A stretch of DNA of 8,930 nt from Clostridia bacterium (GTDB lineage: Bacteria > Bacillota > Clostridia > Oscillospirales > Butyricicoccaceae): assembly GCA_017556565.1 (NCBI GenBank), contig JAFYMQ010000046.1, positions 1 to 8,930 on the forward strand. Direction: 5' to 3'. How positions within the stretch are numbered: the stretch's first letter is position 1; every line of letters begins with the position of its first letter. This document shows positions 1 to 6,556 of this stretch, one piece after another. Both the position numbers and the translations under genes were made by a program. A model generated the notes under the pieces. The model was given only the letters and a program-made list of their open reading frames with translations, was not told where the DNA came from and did not search any database.

Positions 1-74
1 GGTATCTCAAAAGCTGCCTTGAGCGCGGATTCAAGACACTCGATTTTTACTACAGTCTCGGAGATATACGATGA
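1..74 (+). CDS. C-terminal fragment of an unidentified gene upstream of mutS2
   Basis: In the frame starting at base 3 the sequence is open from the window edge and reads as 23 plausible residues ending LDFYYSLGDIR before a TGA at 72-74. Another frame stops at once in this stretch, and this one ends in the classic ATGA overlap with the mutS2 start at 71, which is the main reason to think it is coding. The overlap suggests cotranscription and translational coupling with mutS2. Too little of the protein is present to name the family, and I did not recognise it. Confidence 0.55.
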   Translation, partial: YLKSCLERGFKTLDFYYSLGDIR

Positions 75-2443
75 ACGATCTATTTGAAAAATCCATACAG
101 GTGCTTGAGCTTCCCAAAGTGCTGGACAAGCTTGCAGCTCACGCATTCAGCGACAGAGCCAAGCAGATGTGTATGGCTCTGCGTCCCCTGCCCTCTCTCT
201 ACGAGTGCGAAAAGCTGCTGCAGGAGACCGCTGACGCGGTGCTTTTGGCAGGCATGTTCGGCTCGCCCGGATTTTCGGGGCTCAAGGATATTTCCTCGGC
301 TCTGGACAGACTTGACAAGGGCGGCGTGCTCAATATGGCAGAGCTGCTTGATCTGGCACATCTGCTGCGCTGCGCCCGTGTCACCCGCGACCACGCCAGC
401 GAGCGCAAGGGTCAGCGCACAGCGCTGGACGAGAGGTTTGCCGCACTTGCAGGCAACAAATATCTGGAGGACAAGATAACCTCCTGCATCATCTCCCCCG
501 AAGAAATGGCAGACAGCGCATCAAGCGAGCTGTACCAGATACGCCGCCAGATACGTACCGCATCCAGCAAGGTGCGTGACGTACTCACCGGCATCACAAG
601 CTCGGTGACATATTCCAAGATGCTTCAGGACAGCATCGTTACACAGCGCGGCGGACGTTTCGTCGTGCCGGTAAAAGCCGAATACCGCGCAAGCTTTGGC
701 GGACTTGTTCACGATATCAGCTCCAGCGGCGCAACCTTGTTCATTGAGCCTGCCGCCGTTGTCGAGCTCAACAACAACATCCGCGTCCTGAGTGCCAAGG
801 AAGAGGCGGAGATAGAGCGGATACTCTCCGAGCTTTCGCTGGAGGCTTCACAGTTTGCACACCAGACCATGCGCGACTATGAGCTGCTTTGTGCGCTGGA
901 CTTTATATTCGCACGCGCCAAGCTGGCATATTCCATGGAGGCCAACCGCCCCCGGCTGTGCGAGCAGGGCAAGACCGAAATAAAACGCGCCCGACATCCC
1001 CTGCTGCCCAAGGACAAGGCTGTACCCATCAGCTTTTTTATCGGCGGCAAGACCGACACGGTGGTCATCACCGGCCCCAATACGGGCGGTAAGACGGTCA
1101 GCATCAAGACTCTGGGTCTGCTGACAATTATGGCGCAGTGCGGCTTGTTCATCCCCGCATCGGACGAAAGCCGCATCAGCATCTGCGAGGAGATCTACGC
1201 CGACATCGGCGACGAGCAGAGCATTGAGCAATCGCTGAGTACCTTCTCATCCCATATGCGCACCATTGTCGAGATATGCCGCAACGCACGCCGCGGCGTG
1301 CTGGTTCTGCTTGACGAGCTTGGCGCAGGCACCGACCCCGTTGAGGGCGCGGCGCTGGCTGTGGCTGTTATCGAGCAGCTGCGCGCACAGGGTGCGCGGG
1401 TTGCCGCCACCACCCATTATGCCGAGCTGAAGGTCTACGCGCTTGAAACCGAGGGTGTCGAAAACGCCTCCTGCGAGTTTGACGTCAAGACCCTGATGCC
1501 CACCTACAAGCTTGTGTTCGGCGTGCCCGGCAAGTCAAACGCATTCGCTATCTCGCGCAGACTGGGTCTGCCCGAAAATATCATTACCGCCGCCGACTCA
1601 CGTATAGACAACGGCAGCCGCAGGTTTGAAGAGGTCATCGCATCTCTGGACGAAAAACGTCAGGCGCTGGAAAGCCGCATCGACACGGCAGAAAAGCAAA
1701 AGCGCCGTGCAGAGGAGCTGCTGCGCGATGCAGAGGAAAAGCTGAGAACGGTGGACTCCGAGCGCGAAAAGCTGCTGCAGAACGCCCGCAATGAGGCAAA
1801 AGAAATAATCCACAATGCCCGCGCCGCCGCCGATATGACCCTGAACGATGCGCGCAAGATCAAAGAGCAGGCAAAAAAGGGCGAGGATGCCAATCTTTCG
1901 GCCGCACGCGCGGCTATGCGCGGTCAGCTTAACGAGGCTGAGAGCAAGCTAAGTGCCGCTCAGCCTGTGCGCCGTGCCGAGCCTCTGCCAAGAGCGCTGG
2001 TCGCAGGTGACGAGGTGGAGATTCTGTCCACCGGCACAAAAGCCACCGTACTGGAAGCGCCCAAGGGCAATGAAGTGCGCCTGCAGGCAGGTATTATGAA
2101 GCTGACCGTCAAGCTGGACGATCTGCGGCTTATTGACACACGATTTGAGAAAAAGAAGCAGGAGCTCAAGCACGTTACCCGCACTCCCGCGGCTCAGGCG
2201 GTGGCAAGCTCCATCGACGTACGCGGTCAGACGGCAGACGAGGCTATCATGGAGATCGAGCGGTATATAGACAATGCATTCAGGCTCCATCTTGAGTCAG
2301 TGACCATTATCCACGGCAAGGGCACCGGCGTACTCAGGCAAAAGATCCAGAGCTGGCTCAGACTGAACAAGCAGGTCAAGAGCTTCCGCAACGGTCTGTA
2401 CGGCGAGGGCGAGATGGGTGTCACCGTGGTGTCACTCAAGTAA
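71..2443 (+). CDS. mutS2: Endonuclease MutS2 / ribosome-collision ATPase
   Basis: MutS2 is an ATPase of the MutS superfamily without the N-terminal mismatch-recognition domain. Family members have been linked to suppression of homologous recombination and, in Bacillus, to splitting collided ribosomes. The 790 residues match the usual family length. Visible parts in order: MutS-like core and clamp region (about 1-300); ATPase domain with Walker A GPNTGGKT at 335-342 and Walker B LLDE at 413-416, followed by GAGTDP; a long charged coiled coil at about 518-632; a KOW-like segment at about 643-690; and a C-terminal Smr domain with IDVRG at 715-719 (the LDxR nuclease motif in variant form) and HGKGTG at 748-753. 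The ATG at 71 is preceded by GGAG at 60-63 with a 7-nt spacer and overlaps the preceding gene's stop by ATGA. All key motifs are intact. No terminator is visible directly after it. Confidence 0.97.
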   Translation: MNDLFEKSIQVLELPKVLDKLAAHAFSDRAKQMCMALRPLPSLYECEKLLQETADAVLLAGMFGSPGFSGLKDISSALDRLDKGGVLNMAELLDLAHLLRCARVTRDHASERKGQRTALDERFAALAGNKYLEDKITSCIISPEEMADSASSELYQIRRQIRTASSKVRDVLTGITSSVTYSKMLQDSIVTQRGGRFVVPVKAEYRASFGGLVHDISSSGATLFIEPAAVVELNNNIRVLSAKEEAEIERILSELSLEASQFAHQTMRDYELLCALDFIFARAKLAYSMEANRPRLCEQGKTEIKRARHPLLPKDKAVPISFFIGGKTDTVVITGPNTGGKTVSIKTLGLLTIMAQCGLFIPASDESRISICEEIYADIGDEQSIEQSLSTFSSHMRTIVEICRNARRGVLVLLDELGAGTDPVEGAALAVAVIEQLRAQGARVAATTHYAELKVYALETEGVENASCEFDVKTLMPTYKLVFGVPGKSNAFAISRRLGLPENIITAADSRIDNGSRRFEEVIASLDEKRQALESRIDTAEKQKRRAEELLRDAEEKLRTVDSEREKLLQNARNEAKEIIHNARAAADMTLNDARKIKEQAKKGEDANLSAARAAMRGQLNEAESKLSAAQPVRRAEPLPRALVAGDEVEILSTGTKATVLEAPKGNEVRLQAGIMKLTVKLDDLRLIDTRFEKKKQELKHVTRTPAAQAVASSIDVRGQTADEAIMEIERYIDNAFRLHLESVTIIHGKGTGVLRQKIQSWLRLNKQVKSFRNGLYGEGEMGVTVVSLK

Positions 2444-2446
2444 GCT

Positions 2447-2475
2447 TTGGCAATCGACTCAGACAGATTTATAAT
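2447..2475 (+). promoter_or_regulatory. Sigma-A-type promoter for the DUF554 gene
   Basis: TTGGCA at 2447-2452 and a perfect TATAAT at 2470-2475 are separated by 17 bases, which is the optimal spacing. The start begins 3 bases after the mutS2 stop. Transcription would begin near 2482, leaving about 25 nt of leader before the ATG at 2507 with its Shine-Dalgarno. It also argues against the TTG at 2447 as the start of the DUF554 protein, because that codon is the -35 box. Confidence 0.75.
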
Positions 2476-2506
2476 CTCTATTCACACATATCAGGAGCAT
2501 CGGAAT

Positions 2507-3220
2507 ATGATAGGTATAGGCACAATAGTCAACTCGGCGCTGATAGTTGCAGGCAGCGCGCTGGGTCTGCTCTTCAAGAAGGGCATCCCCGACAGATTCA
2601 AGCAGATAATTTTTACCGGCTCGGCAACGGCGGTATTCTTCATCGGTGTGGCGGGCGTTATCGGCGCATCCTTTACCGCAGCCCAGGACGGCACACTCAA
2701 CAGCTCCTATCTGCTGGGGCTGCTGCTCTCGCTGGTGCTGGGCGGCATCGTAGGTGAGCTGATCGGCATCGACAGACTGTTTGACAAAATCGGCGCCGCC
2801 CTCACCAAAAAGTTCTCCGGCTCGGGCGGTGCGGAGGGTTTTGTTACCGCCTCGGTGGTATTCTGCGCAGGCGCTATGGCAATAGTCGGCGCTATCAACG
2901 ACGGCGCTATGGGTGATCCCTCCATGCTGTACACCAAGGGTGTCATCGACGCTATCACCGCTATGATATTCACGTCCATGTACGGCATCAGCGTCATGTT
3001 TGCCGCTGTCAGCGTGTTTGTCTATCAGGGTATATTCACACTTTTGTCGGGTGTTATCGCCACTTACGTGCCCCCTGTTGTCATCAGCCAGATGGGTTTG
3101 GTCGGCTCGGCGGTGCTGATGCTGATCGCATTTTCTCTGTGGGATATCAAAAAGTTTAACGTAGCAAATATGATCCCAGCCGTTTTTATGCCCATTATCT
3201 TGTCTTTTTTACCCCTTTGA
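2507..3220 (+). CDS. DUF554 family integral membrane protein (YqgA/YdfK type)
   Basis: This is a 237-residue, strongly hydrophobic protein of the DUF554 family (E. coli YqgA, B. subtilis YdfK). The family is a set of inner-membrane proteins, some annotated as possible transporters, with no established substrate. Recognisable conserved segments are GTIVNSALIVAGSALG near the N-terminus (5-20), FCAGAMAIVGAINDG (119-133), KGVIDAITAMIFTSMYG (144-160) and NMIPAVFMP (221-229). About six or seven membrane segments are apparent, roughly 4-22, 36-55, 67-86, 112-131, 147-175, 176-192 and 196-212, with a last hydrophobic stretch at 221-237. The start is the ATG at 2507, because AGGAG at 2493-2497 sits 9 nt upstream. 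A longer in-frame start (TTG 2447) would add 20 polar residues translated from promoter DNA. It lies between two housekeeping genes and has its own promoter. Family assignment is secure; the function is unknown. Confidence 0.9.
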   Translation: MIGIGTIVNSALIVAGSALGLLFKKGIPDRFKQIIFTGSATAVFFIGVAGVIGASFTAAQDGTLNSSYLLGLLLSLVLGGIVGELIGIDRLFDKIGAALTKKFSGSGGAEGFVTASVVFCAGAMAIVGAINDGAMGDPSMLYTKGVIDAITAMIFTSMYGISVMFAAVSVFVYQGIFTLLSGVIATYVPPVVISQMGLVGSAVLMLIAFSLWDIKKFNVANMIPAVFMPIILSFLPL

Positions 3221-3254
3221 CCGAGGTAAATGCTAACATTGTTTCAAAAAGATG

Positions 3255-3283
3255 TTGAAAAACCTTGGCAAGTGTGCTATCAT
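3255..3283 (+). promoter_or_regulatory. Extended -10 promoter for the Crh/HPr-like gene
   Basis: TTGAAA at 3255-3260, a 17-base spacer and TATCAT at 3278-3283 form a good sigma-A promoter. TG at 3275-3276, one base before the -10 box, gives an extended -10. Transcription would start near 3290, leaving a leader of roughly 55 nt before the start codon at 3345. No other gene start lies between, so it most likely serves the HPr-family gene and possibly uvrC beyond it. Confidence 0.7.
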
Positions 3284-3333
3284 TATTACTATTAGATAAT
3301 TCTCTTTGCTCTCTCTGAGCGATGAGCGGAATT

Positions 3334-3337
3334 GAGG
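3334..3337 (+). promoter_or_regulatory. Shine-Dalgarno that decides the HPr-like start
   Basis: GAGG at 3334-3337 is only 1 nt from the ATG at 3339 but 7 nt from the in-frame ATG at 3345. The second spacing is functional and the first is not, so translation should begin at 3345. This also places the variant residue at 15 and the serine at 46, exactly as in standard HPr numbering. Confidence 0.75.
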
Positions 3338-3344
3338 TATGTAT

Positions 3345-3608
3345 ATGTTTTCCAAAGAAGCCACCGTTAATAACGAAGTAGGTCTGTATGCAAGACCTGC
3401 AACCTTCTTTATCCAGAAGGCAAACGAGTATCGCAGCACCGTCATGGTCGAGAGAGAAGACCGCAAGGTAAACGCCAAGAGTCTGCTGGGCGTTCTGTCT
3501 CTCGGCATCATCAAGGACAGCACCATCACCATCTCGGCAGAAGGTCCCGATGAGGAAGAAGCTGTCAATGCCCTGTGCAGCCTTATCGCCGGCAATTTCG
3601 GCGAATAA
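3345..3608 (+). CDS. HPr-family protein lacking His15 (Crh-like)
   Basis: This small soluble protein of 87 residues aligns throughout with HPr and Crh. In HPr, His15 takes phosphate from Enzyme I, and Ser46 is phosphorylated by HPr kinase so that the protein can act as CcpA corepressor. Here the active-site region reads GLYARPA with Tyr15 (codon 3387-3389) in place of His, while Arg17-Pro18 remain. The regulatory loop KSLLGVLSLG keeps Ser46. This is the pattern of B. subtilis Crh, which has Gln15 and works only in Ser-P signalling. The gene therefore probably encodes a regulator rather than a PTS phosphocarrier, although automatic annotation would call it a phosphocarrier. The next gene is uvrC; in many Firmicutes crh, whiA, rapZ, hprK and uvrC are neighbours, which fits. 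It has its own promoter. A non-PTS role is inferred from the residue, not shown. Confidence 0.9.
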   Translation: MFSKEATVNNEVGLYARPATFFIQKANEYRSTVMVEREDRKVNAKSLLGVLSLGIIKDSTITISAEGPDEEEAVNALCSLIAGNFGE

Positions 3609-3634
3609 ACCGACGGTCCATATATGATGCTTGA

Positions 3635-3662
3635 GCGCCGCATTTAGGATTAAATGCGGCGC
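3635..3662 (+). other. Perfect 12-bp inverted repeat between the HPr-like gene and uvrC
   Basis: GCGCCGCATTTA at 3635-3646 and its exact complement at 3651-3662 are separated by the 4-base loop GGAT. The hairpin would be very stable, but it is not followed by a T run on either strand, so it is not a standard intrinsic terminator. It may stabilise the 3' end of the upstream mRNA, act as a processing site or weakly attenuate read-through into uvrC. A TATAAT at 3670-3675 follows it without a recognisable -35 box. Confidence 0.75.
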
Positions 3663-3684
3663 ATTGACTTATAATAAGCAAAAA

Positions 3685-3689
3685 AGGAG
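3685..3689 (+). promoter_or_regulatory. Shine-Dalgarno of uvrC
   Basis: AGGAG at 3685-3689 lies 8 nt before the ATG at 3698. An in-frame GTG at 3689 overlaps this box itself and so cannot be the start. Confidence 0.8.
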
Positions 3690-3697
3690 TGGGATGT

Positions 3698-5515
3698 ATG
3701 CAGCTTGACAAACTGAGAGAAAAAGCCAATACCCTCCCGCTCACACCCGGCGTGTACCTCATGCGCAACAAGCAGGGCGACGTCATCTACGTGGGCAAGG
3801 CAAAGGCGCTCAAAAACCGCGTAAGCCAATATTTTATGCGCAGCGCAAACCACACCTTCAAGACCTGCAAGATGGTGCAGAACGTTTTTGACTTTGACGT
3901 TATCAATGCGCCCTCCGAACTTGATGCGCTGCTGCTTGAAAACACCCTGATCAAAAAATACAAGCCAAAATACAATATCCTGCTCAAGGATGACAAGGGC
4001 TACCCGTTCATCCGACTGGCAAGCGGCGACTATCCGCGGTTTTCGGTTGAGAGCAGACGGGACAAGCCGGGCAAATACTTTGGCCCATACGGCGGCAGAG
4101 GTACGGCAAACTCGGCGCTCAAAGCGGTAAACGATCTGTTCATGCTGCCCACCTGCTCACGCAAGTTTCCCCGTGATATCGGCCGCGAGCGTCCCTGCCT
4201 GCGCTACCACATCGGCAAGTGCTGCGGTGTATGCACCGGTGAGGTGTCGGCACAGGAGTTTGCCCGACGCATTGAGCAGGTATGTATGCTGTTTGGCGGC
4301 AAGAGTGCCGCGCTTGTGCGTGAGCTTCAGGCGCAGATGGAGCAGGCGGCCGAAAAGCTGGAGTTTGAAAAAGCCGCCGCACTCCGCGACCGTATACGCA
4401 CTATAGAAAAGCTAAAGCAGGACACCATCGTATCGGCAAGCGTGCTGTCCTCATCGGATGCCATCGGCTACGCCTGCAAAGGCTCACGCGGCTGCGTTGC
4501 CGCCCTCAGCTACTCGGACGGTGCGCTGATAGGCAAGCGGATAATATTCTTTGACGGTGCCGACAGCGAGGACGAACAGCGGGATATAGAGAGTTTCCTC
4601 AACCAGTACTACCCGCTGATAAACACCGCTCCCCGCGAGATATACCTGCCCTGTCAGCTTGAGAATATGGAGCTGACACAGGCTATGCTTTCTGCCGTCA
4701 GAGGTGCAAAATGCACCCTGAGCGTGCCCCAAAAGGGCGACAAGGCAAAGATGACCGCTCTTGCGCGTGAAAACGCGCTGCAGGAGCTCGAGCTGCTGGA
4801 CAAAAAAGAGCAGCACTCCCAAAAAACCCTTGAAAGTCTTGGCGAGATGCTTAACATCCCGCTGCCTGTGCGGATAGAGGCTATAGACATCTCCAACACG
4901 GCAGGCGCAGACGCGGTAGCGTCTATGACCGTACACGTTGACGGCAGACCTCAAAAGAGCGCATACAAAAAGTTCAGGATAAAAGATGCCGTGCCCGGCG
5001 ACGACCCCGGCGCTATTGCCGAGGTGCTGGGCAGGCGGCTCGACAGAGCGATAGCCGGCGACGAGGGATTTTTGCCCATGCCCGATTTGCTGCTGATGGA
5101 CGGCGGCATTACCCAGACCGCCGCGGCAAAGGAGCAGCTCAGGCAGCGCGGGCTCAGCATTCCCGTGTTCGGTATGGTAAAGGACGGCAAGCACCGTACC
5201 CGCGGTCTGGTCTCACCCGACGGGCAGGAGATACATCTGTCCGCCACACCTGCCGTGTTTGCGCTGGTGGGCAGGATCCAGGAGGAGACACATCGGTTTG
5301 CCGTGGAGTATCACCAGACGGTGCGCAGGACAAAAGCCAAATCAAGCAAGCTTGACAGCATCCCCGGTGTGGGTGAAAAACGCAAAAAAGATCTGCTCCG
5401 ACACTTTGGCACTGTAAAAGCCATCGCAAGCGCCGAAATAGACGAACTGTGCAGGGTAGTGCCCCGCGACACGGCGCAGAATATCATAGATTTTTTTGAA
5501 GGAGAACGTCAATGA
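3698..5515 (+). CDS. uvrC: UvrABC excinuclease subunit C
   Basis: UvrC makes both incisions around bulky DNA damage after recruitment by UvrA-UvrB in nucleotide excision repair. The 605 residues are full length. Domains in order: GIY-YIG nuclease (about 15-93) with PGVY at 17-20, IYVGKA at 30-35, Arg41 and Glu81, which make the 3' incision; four cysteines at 153, 167, 175 and 179, the pattern that ligates a 4Fe-4S cluster in UvrC (an extra Cys is at 176); a UVR helix-turn-helix for UvrB contact (about 204-237); an RNase H-like 5'-incision domain with Asp397 in IDISNT, Asp468 in MDGG and His532 in ETHRFA; and C-terminal helix-hairpin-helix motifs containing IPGVGEKRKK. Nothing essential is missing. 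The start at ATG 3698 is set by the Shine-Dalgarno. Its stop overlaps the rsmD start (ATGA at 5512-5515), which implies coupling. Confidence 0.97.
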   Translation: MQLDKLREKANTLPLTPGVYLMRNKQGDVIYVGKAKALKNRVSQYFMRSANHTFKTCKMVQNVFDFDVINAPSELDALLLENTLIKKYKPKYNILLKDDKGYPFIRLASGDYPRFSVESRRDKPGKYFGPYGGRGTANSALKAVNDLFMLPTCSRKFPRDIGRERPCLRYHIGKCCGVCTGEVSAQEFARRIEQVCMLFGGKSAALVRELQAQMEQAAEKLEFEKAAALRDRIRTIEKLKQDTIVSASVLSSSDAIGYACKGSRGCVAALSYSDGALIGKRIIFFDGADSEDEQRDIESFLNQYYPLINTAPREIYLPCQLENMELTQAMLSAVRGAKCTLSVPQKGDKAKMTALARENALQELELLDKKEQHSQKTLESLGEMLNIPLPVRIEAIDISNTAGADAVASMTVHVDGRPQKSAYKKFRIKDAVPGDDPGAIAEVLGRRLDRAIAGDEGFLPMPDLLLMDGGITQTAAAKEQLRQRGLSIPVFGMVKDGKHRTRGLVSPDGQEIHLSATPAVFALVGRIQEETHRFAVEYHQTVRRTKAKSSKLDSIPGVGEKRKKDLLRHFGTVKAIASAEIDELCRVVPRDTAQNIIDFFEGERQ

Positions 5516-6069
5516 GAGTTATAACAGGTATTGCCCGCGGCAAAAAGCTCATGTCCCCCGAGGGACTGGACACCCGCCCCACTGCCGACAGGGTCAAAGA
5601 AGCCATATTCAGCATAATCCAGTTTGACATAGAGGGCAGACACGTGCTCGATCTGTTCTGCGGCAGCGGTCAGCTGGGCATCGAGGCGCTGTCCAGAGGC
5701 GCTTTTTCCTGCGTGTTTGCCGATATGGACAGACGCGCCGCCGACATCACCCGCAAGAATATCGAGAGCTGCCGATTTGGTGAGCAGGCAGAGGTTTTTT
5801 GCTCGGACGGACTTTCGCTGCTGTCCAGAATGAAAAAAGGCCGCTTCGGTCTTATCTTCCTCGACCCTCCCTATCACGGAGATTTGCTCAAACAGTCACT
5901 TTTGAAAATATGCACTCTTGACCTTTTGGCACAAGGTGGTATAATTATATGTGAGACAGAGTTCGGAAGTAAGCTGCCCGAGCTTCCCGCACCCTACAGA
6001 GTGCTCAAAGAATACCGCTACGGCAAGACCGCCGTCGTGACCGTCACCCGTGACGCTCAGGAGGAATGA
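5512..6069 (+). CDS. rsmD: 16S rRNA (guanine(966)-N2)-methyltransferase RsmD
   Basis: RsmD transfers a methyl group from S-adenosylmethionine to N2 of G966 (E. coli numbering) of 16S rRNA in the small subunit. The protein has 185 residues, the normal length. Diagnostic motifs are the N-terminal GIARGKKL and RPTADRVKEAIFSII (22-36), the SAM-binding LDLFCGSGQLGIEALSRGA (46-64, Gln54 where Ala is more common), the acidic strand end FADMD (69-73) and the catalytic DPPY at 118-121. AAGGAG at 5499-5504, inside the end of uvrC, lies 7 nt before the ATG. The gene overlaps uvrC by four bases and is followed after 2 nt by coaD. The rsmD-coaD pair is a widespread conserved order in Firmicutes and Actinobacteria. 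Confidence 0.95.
   Translation: MRVITGIARGKKLMSPEGLDTRPTADRVKEAIFSIIQFDIEGRHVLDLFCGSGQLGIEALSRGAFSCVFADMDRRAADITRKNIESCRFGEQAEVFCSDGLSLLSRMKKGRFGLIFLDPPYHGDLLKQSLLKICTLDLLAQGGIIICETEFGSKLPELPAPYRVLKEYRYGKTAVVTVTRDAQEE
5918..5945 (+). promoter_or_regulatory. Candidate internal promoter in the 3' part of rsmD
   Basis: TTGACC at 5918-5923, a 16-base spacer and a perfect TATAAT at 5940-5945 form a sigma-A promoter candidate, with TG at 5937-5938 one base before the -10 box (extended -10). Transcription would start near 5952 inside rsmD, giving a leader of about 120 nt before coaD at 6072. It could let coaD and the coiled-coil gene be transcribed apart from uvrC-rsmD. It lies within coding DNA, so chance cannot be excluded. 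Confidence 0.55.
6059..6064 (+). promoter_or_regulatory. Shine-Dalgarno that decides the coaD start
   Basis: A perfect AGGAGG at 6059-6064 is 7 nt from the ATG at 6072 but only 1 nt from the in-frame ATG at 6066. The later ATG is therefore the start, and the ATGA overlap with rsmD at 6066-6069 is only apparent. Confidence 0.85.
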
Positions 6070-6071
6070 GT

Positions 6072-6554
6072 ATGAAAACCGCCCTTGTCCCCGGCAGCTT
6101 TGACCCTATTACTTTGGGTCACGTCAGCGTTATCGAGCGGGCAAGCATGCTGTTTGACAAGGTCATCGTCTGCGTTATGGTCAATTTTGACAAGCAGTAC
6201 ATGTTCACGCTTGACGAGCGGGCACAGATGGCGCAGGATGCTTTGAAGCATCTTGACAACGTCACCGTTGACACTTGGGACGGGATGCTGTGGGAATATG
6301 CCCGCGATCACGGGGTGTGCGCTATAGTCAAAGGTGTGCGCAACGGCAAAGACACCGACTACGAACTGCCTCAGGCACATTTTAACAGTCAGAAGTATCC
6401 TCAGGCGCTGACTGTGTTTCTTCCCGCTGAGGAGAGCAAGACCGAAATATCGTCCACACTTGTAAGGCACAACGCAAAAGAGGCTCTCGATTACAGCCGG
6501 CTTGTGCCGCAAAAGGTATATGAAGCAATAATGAAAAAACACGGGGGTATGTAA
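6072..6554 (+). CDS. coaD: Phosphopantetheine adenylyltransferase
   Basis: CoaD joins ATP and 4'-phosphopantetheine to give dephospho-CoA and pyrophosphate, the fourth step of CoA synthesis in the cytoplasm. The 160 residues match the family. The nucleotidylyltransferase signature is GSFDPITLGH (8-17), with the TxGH at 14-17 that binds ATP phosphates. Lys41 corresponds to the catalytic Lys42 of E. coli, Arg90 to Arg91, and ISSTLVR at 126-132 is the ISSxxxR motif. Where E. coli has Arg88 in RGLR this protein has Lys87 in KGVR, a conservative change. The start at 6072 is fixed by an AGGAGG 7 nt upstream. The gene lies 2 nt after rsmD and 2 nt before the coiled-coil gene, so it belongs to the same transcript, possibly with extra input from the promoter inside rsmD. 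Confidence 0.95.
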   Translation: MKTALVPGSFDPITLGHVSVIERASMLFDKVIVCVMVNFDKQYMFTLDERAQMAQDALKHLDNVTVDTWDGMLWEYARDHGVCAIVKGVRNGKDTDYELPQAHFNSQKYPQALTVFLPAEESKTEISSTLVRHNAKEALDYSRLVPQKVYEAIMKKHGGM

Positions 6555-6556
6555 AA

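Noticed and set aside
848..1231. 127-residue - strand frame within mutS2, and similar long antisense frames across the window
   Set aside because: They mirror the codon bias of the real + strand genes, lack ribosome sites and show no family features.
2447..2506. N-terminal extension of the DUF554 protein from TTG at 2447
   Set aside because: The TTG is the -35 box of a good promoter and no Shine-Dalgarno precedes it, while ATG 2507 has AGGAG at the right distance and begins the conserved hydrophobic N-terminus.
3221..3338. Terminator for the DUF554 gene
   Set aside because: Only weak 4-5 bp stems with no T run were found, so none could be supported.
3664..3675. TTGACT directly next to TATAAT as a uvrC promoter
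   Set aside because: The two boxes are adjacent instead of about 17 bases apart. The only -35 position at correct spacing lies in the hairpin and does not match.
4484..5194. 236-residue open frame on the - strand
   Set aside because: It lies wholly inside uvrC, whose full-length protein with all active-site residues is clear. It is Cys/His-rich with no recognisable fold, typical of an antisense shadow.
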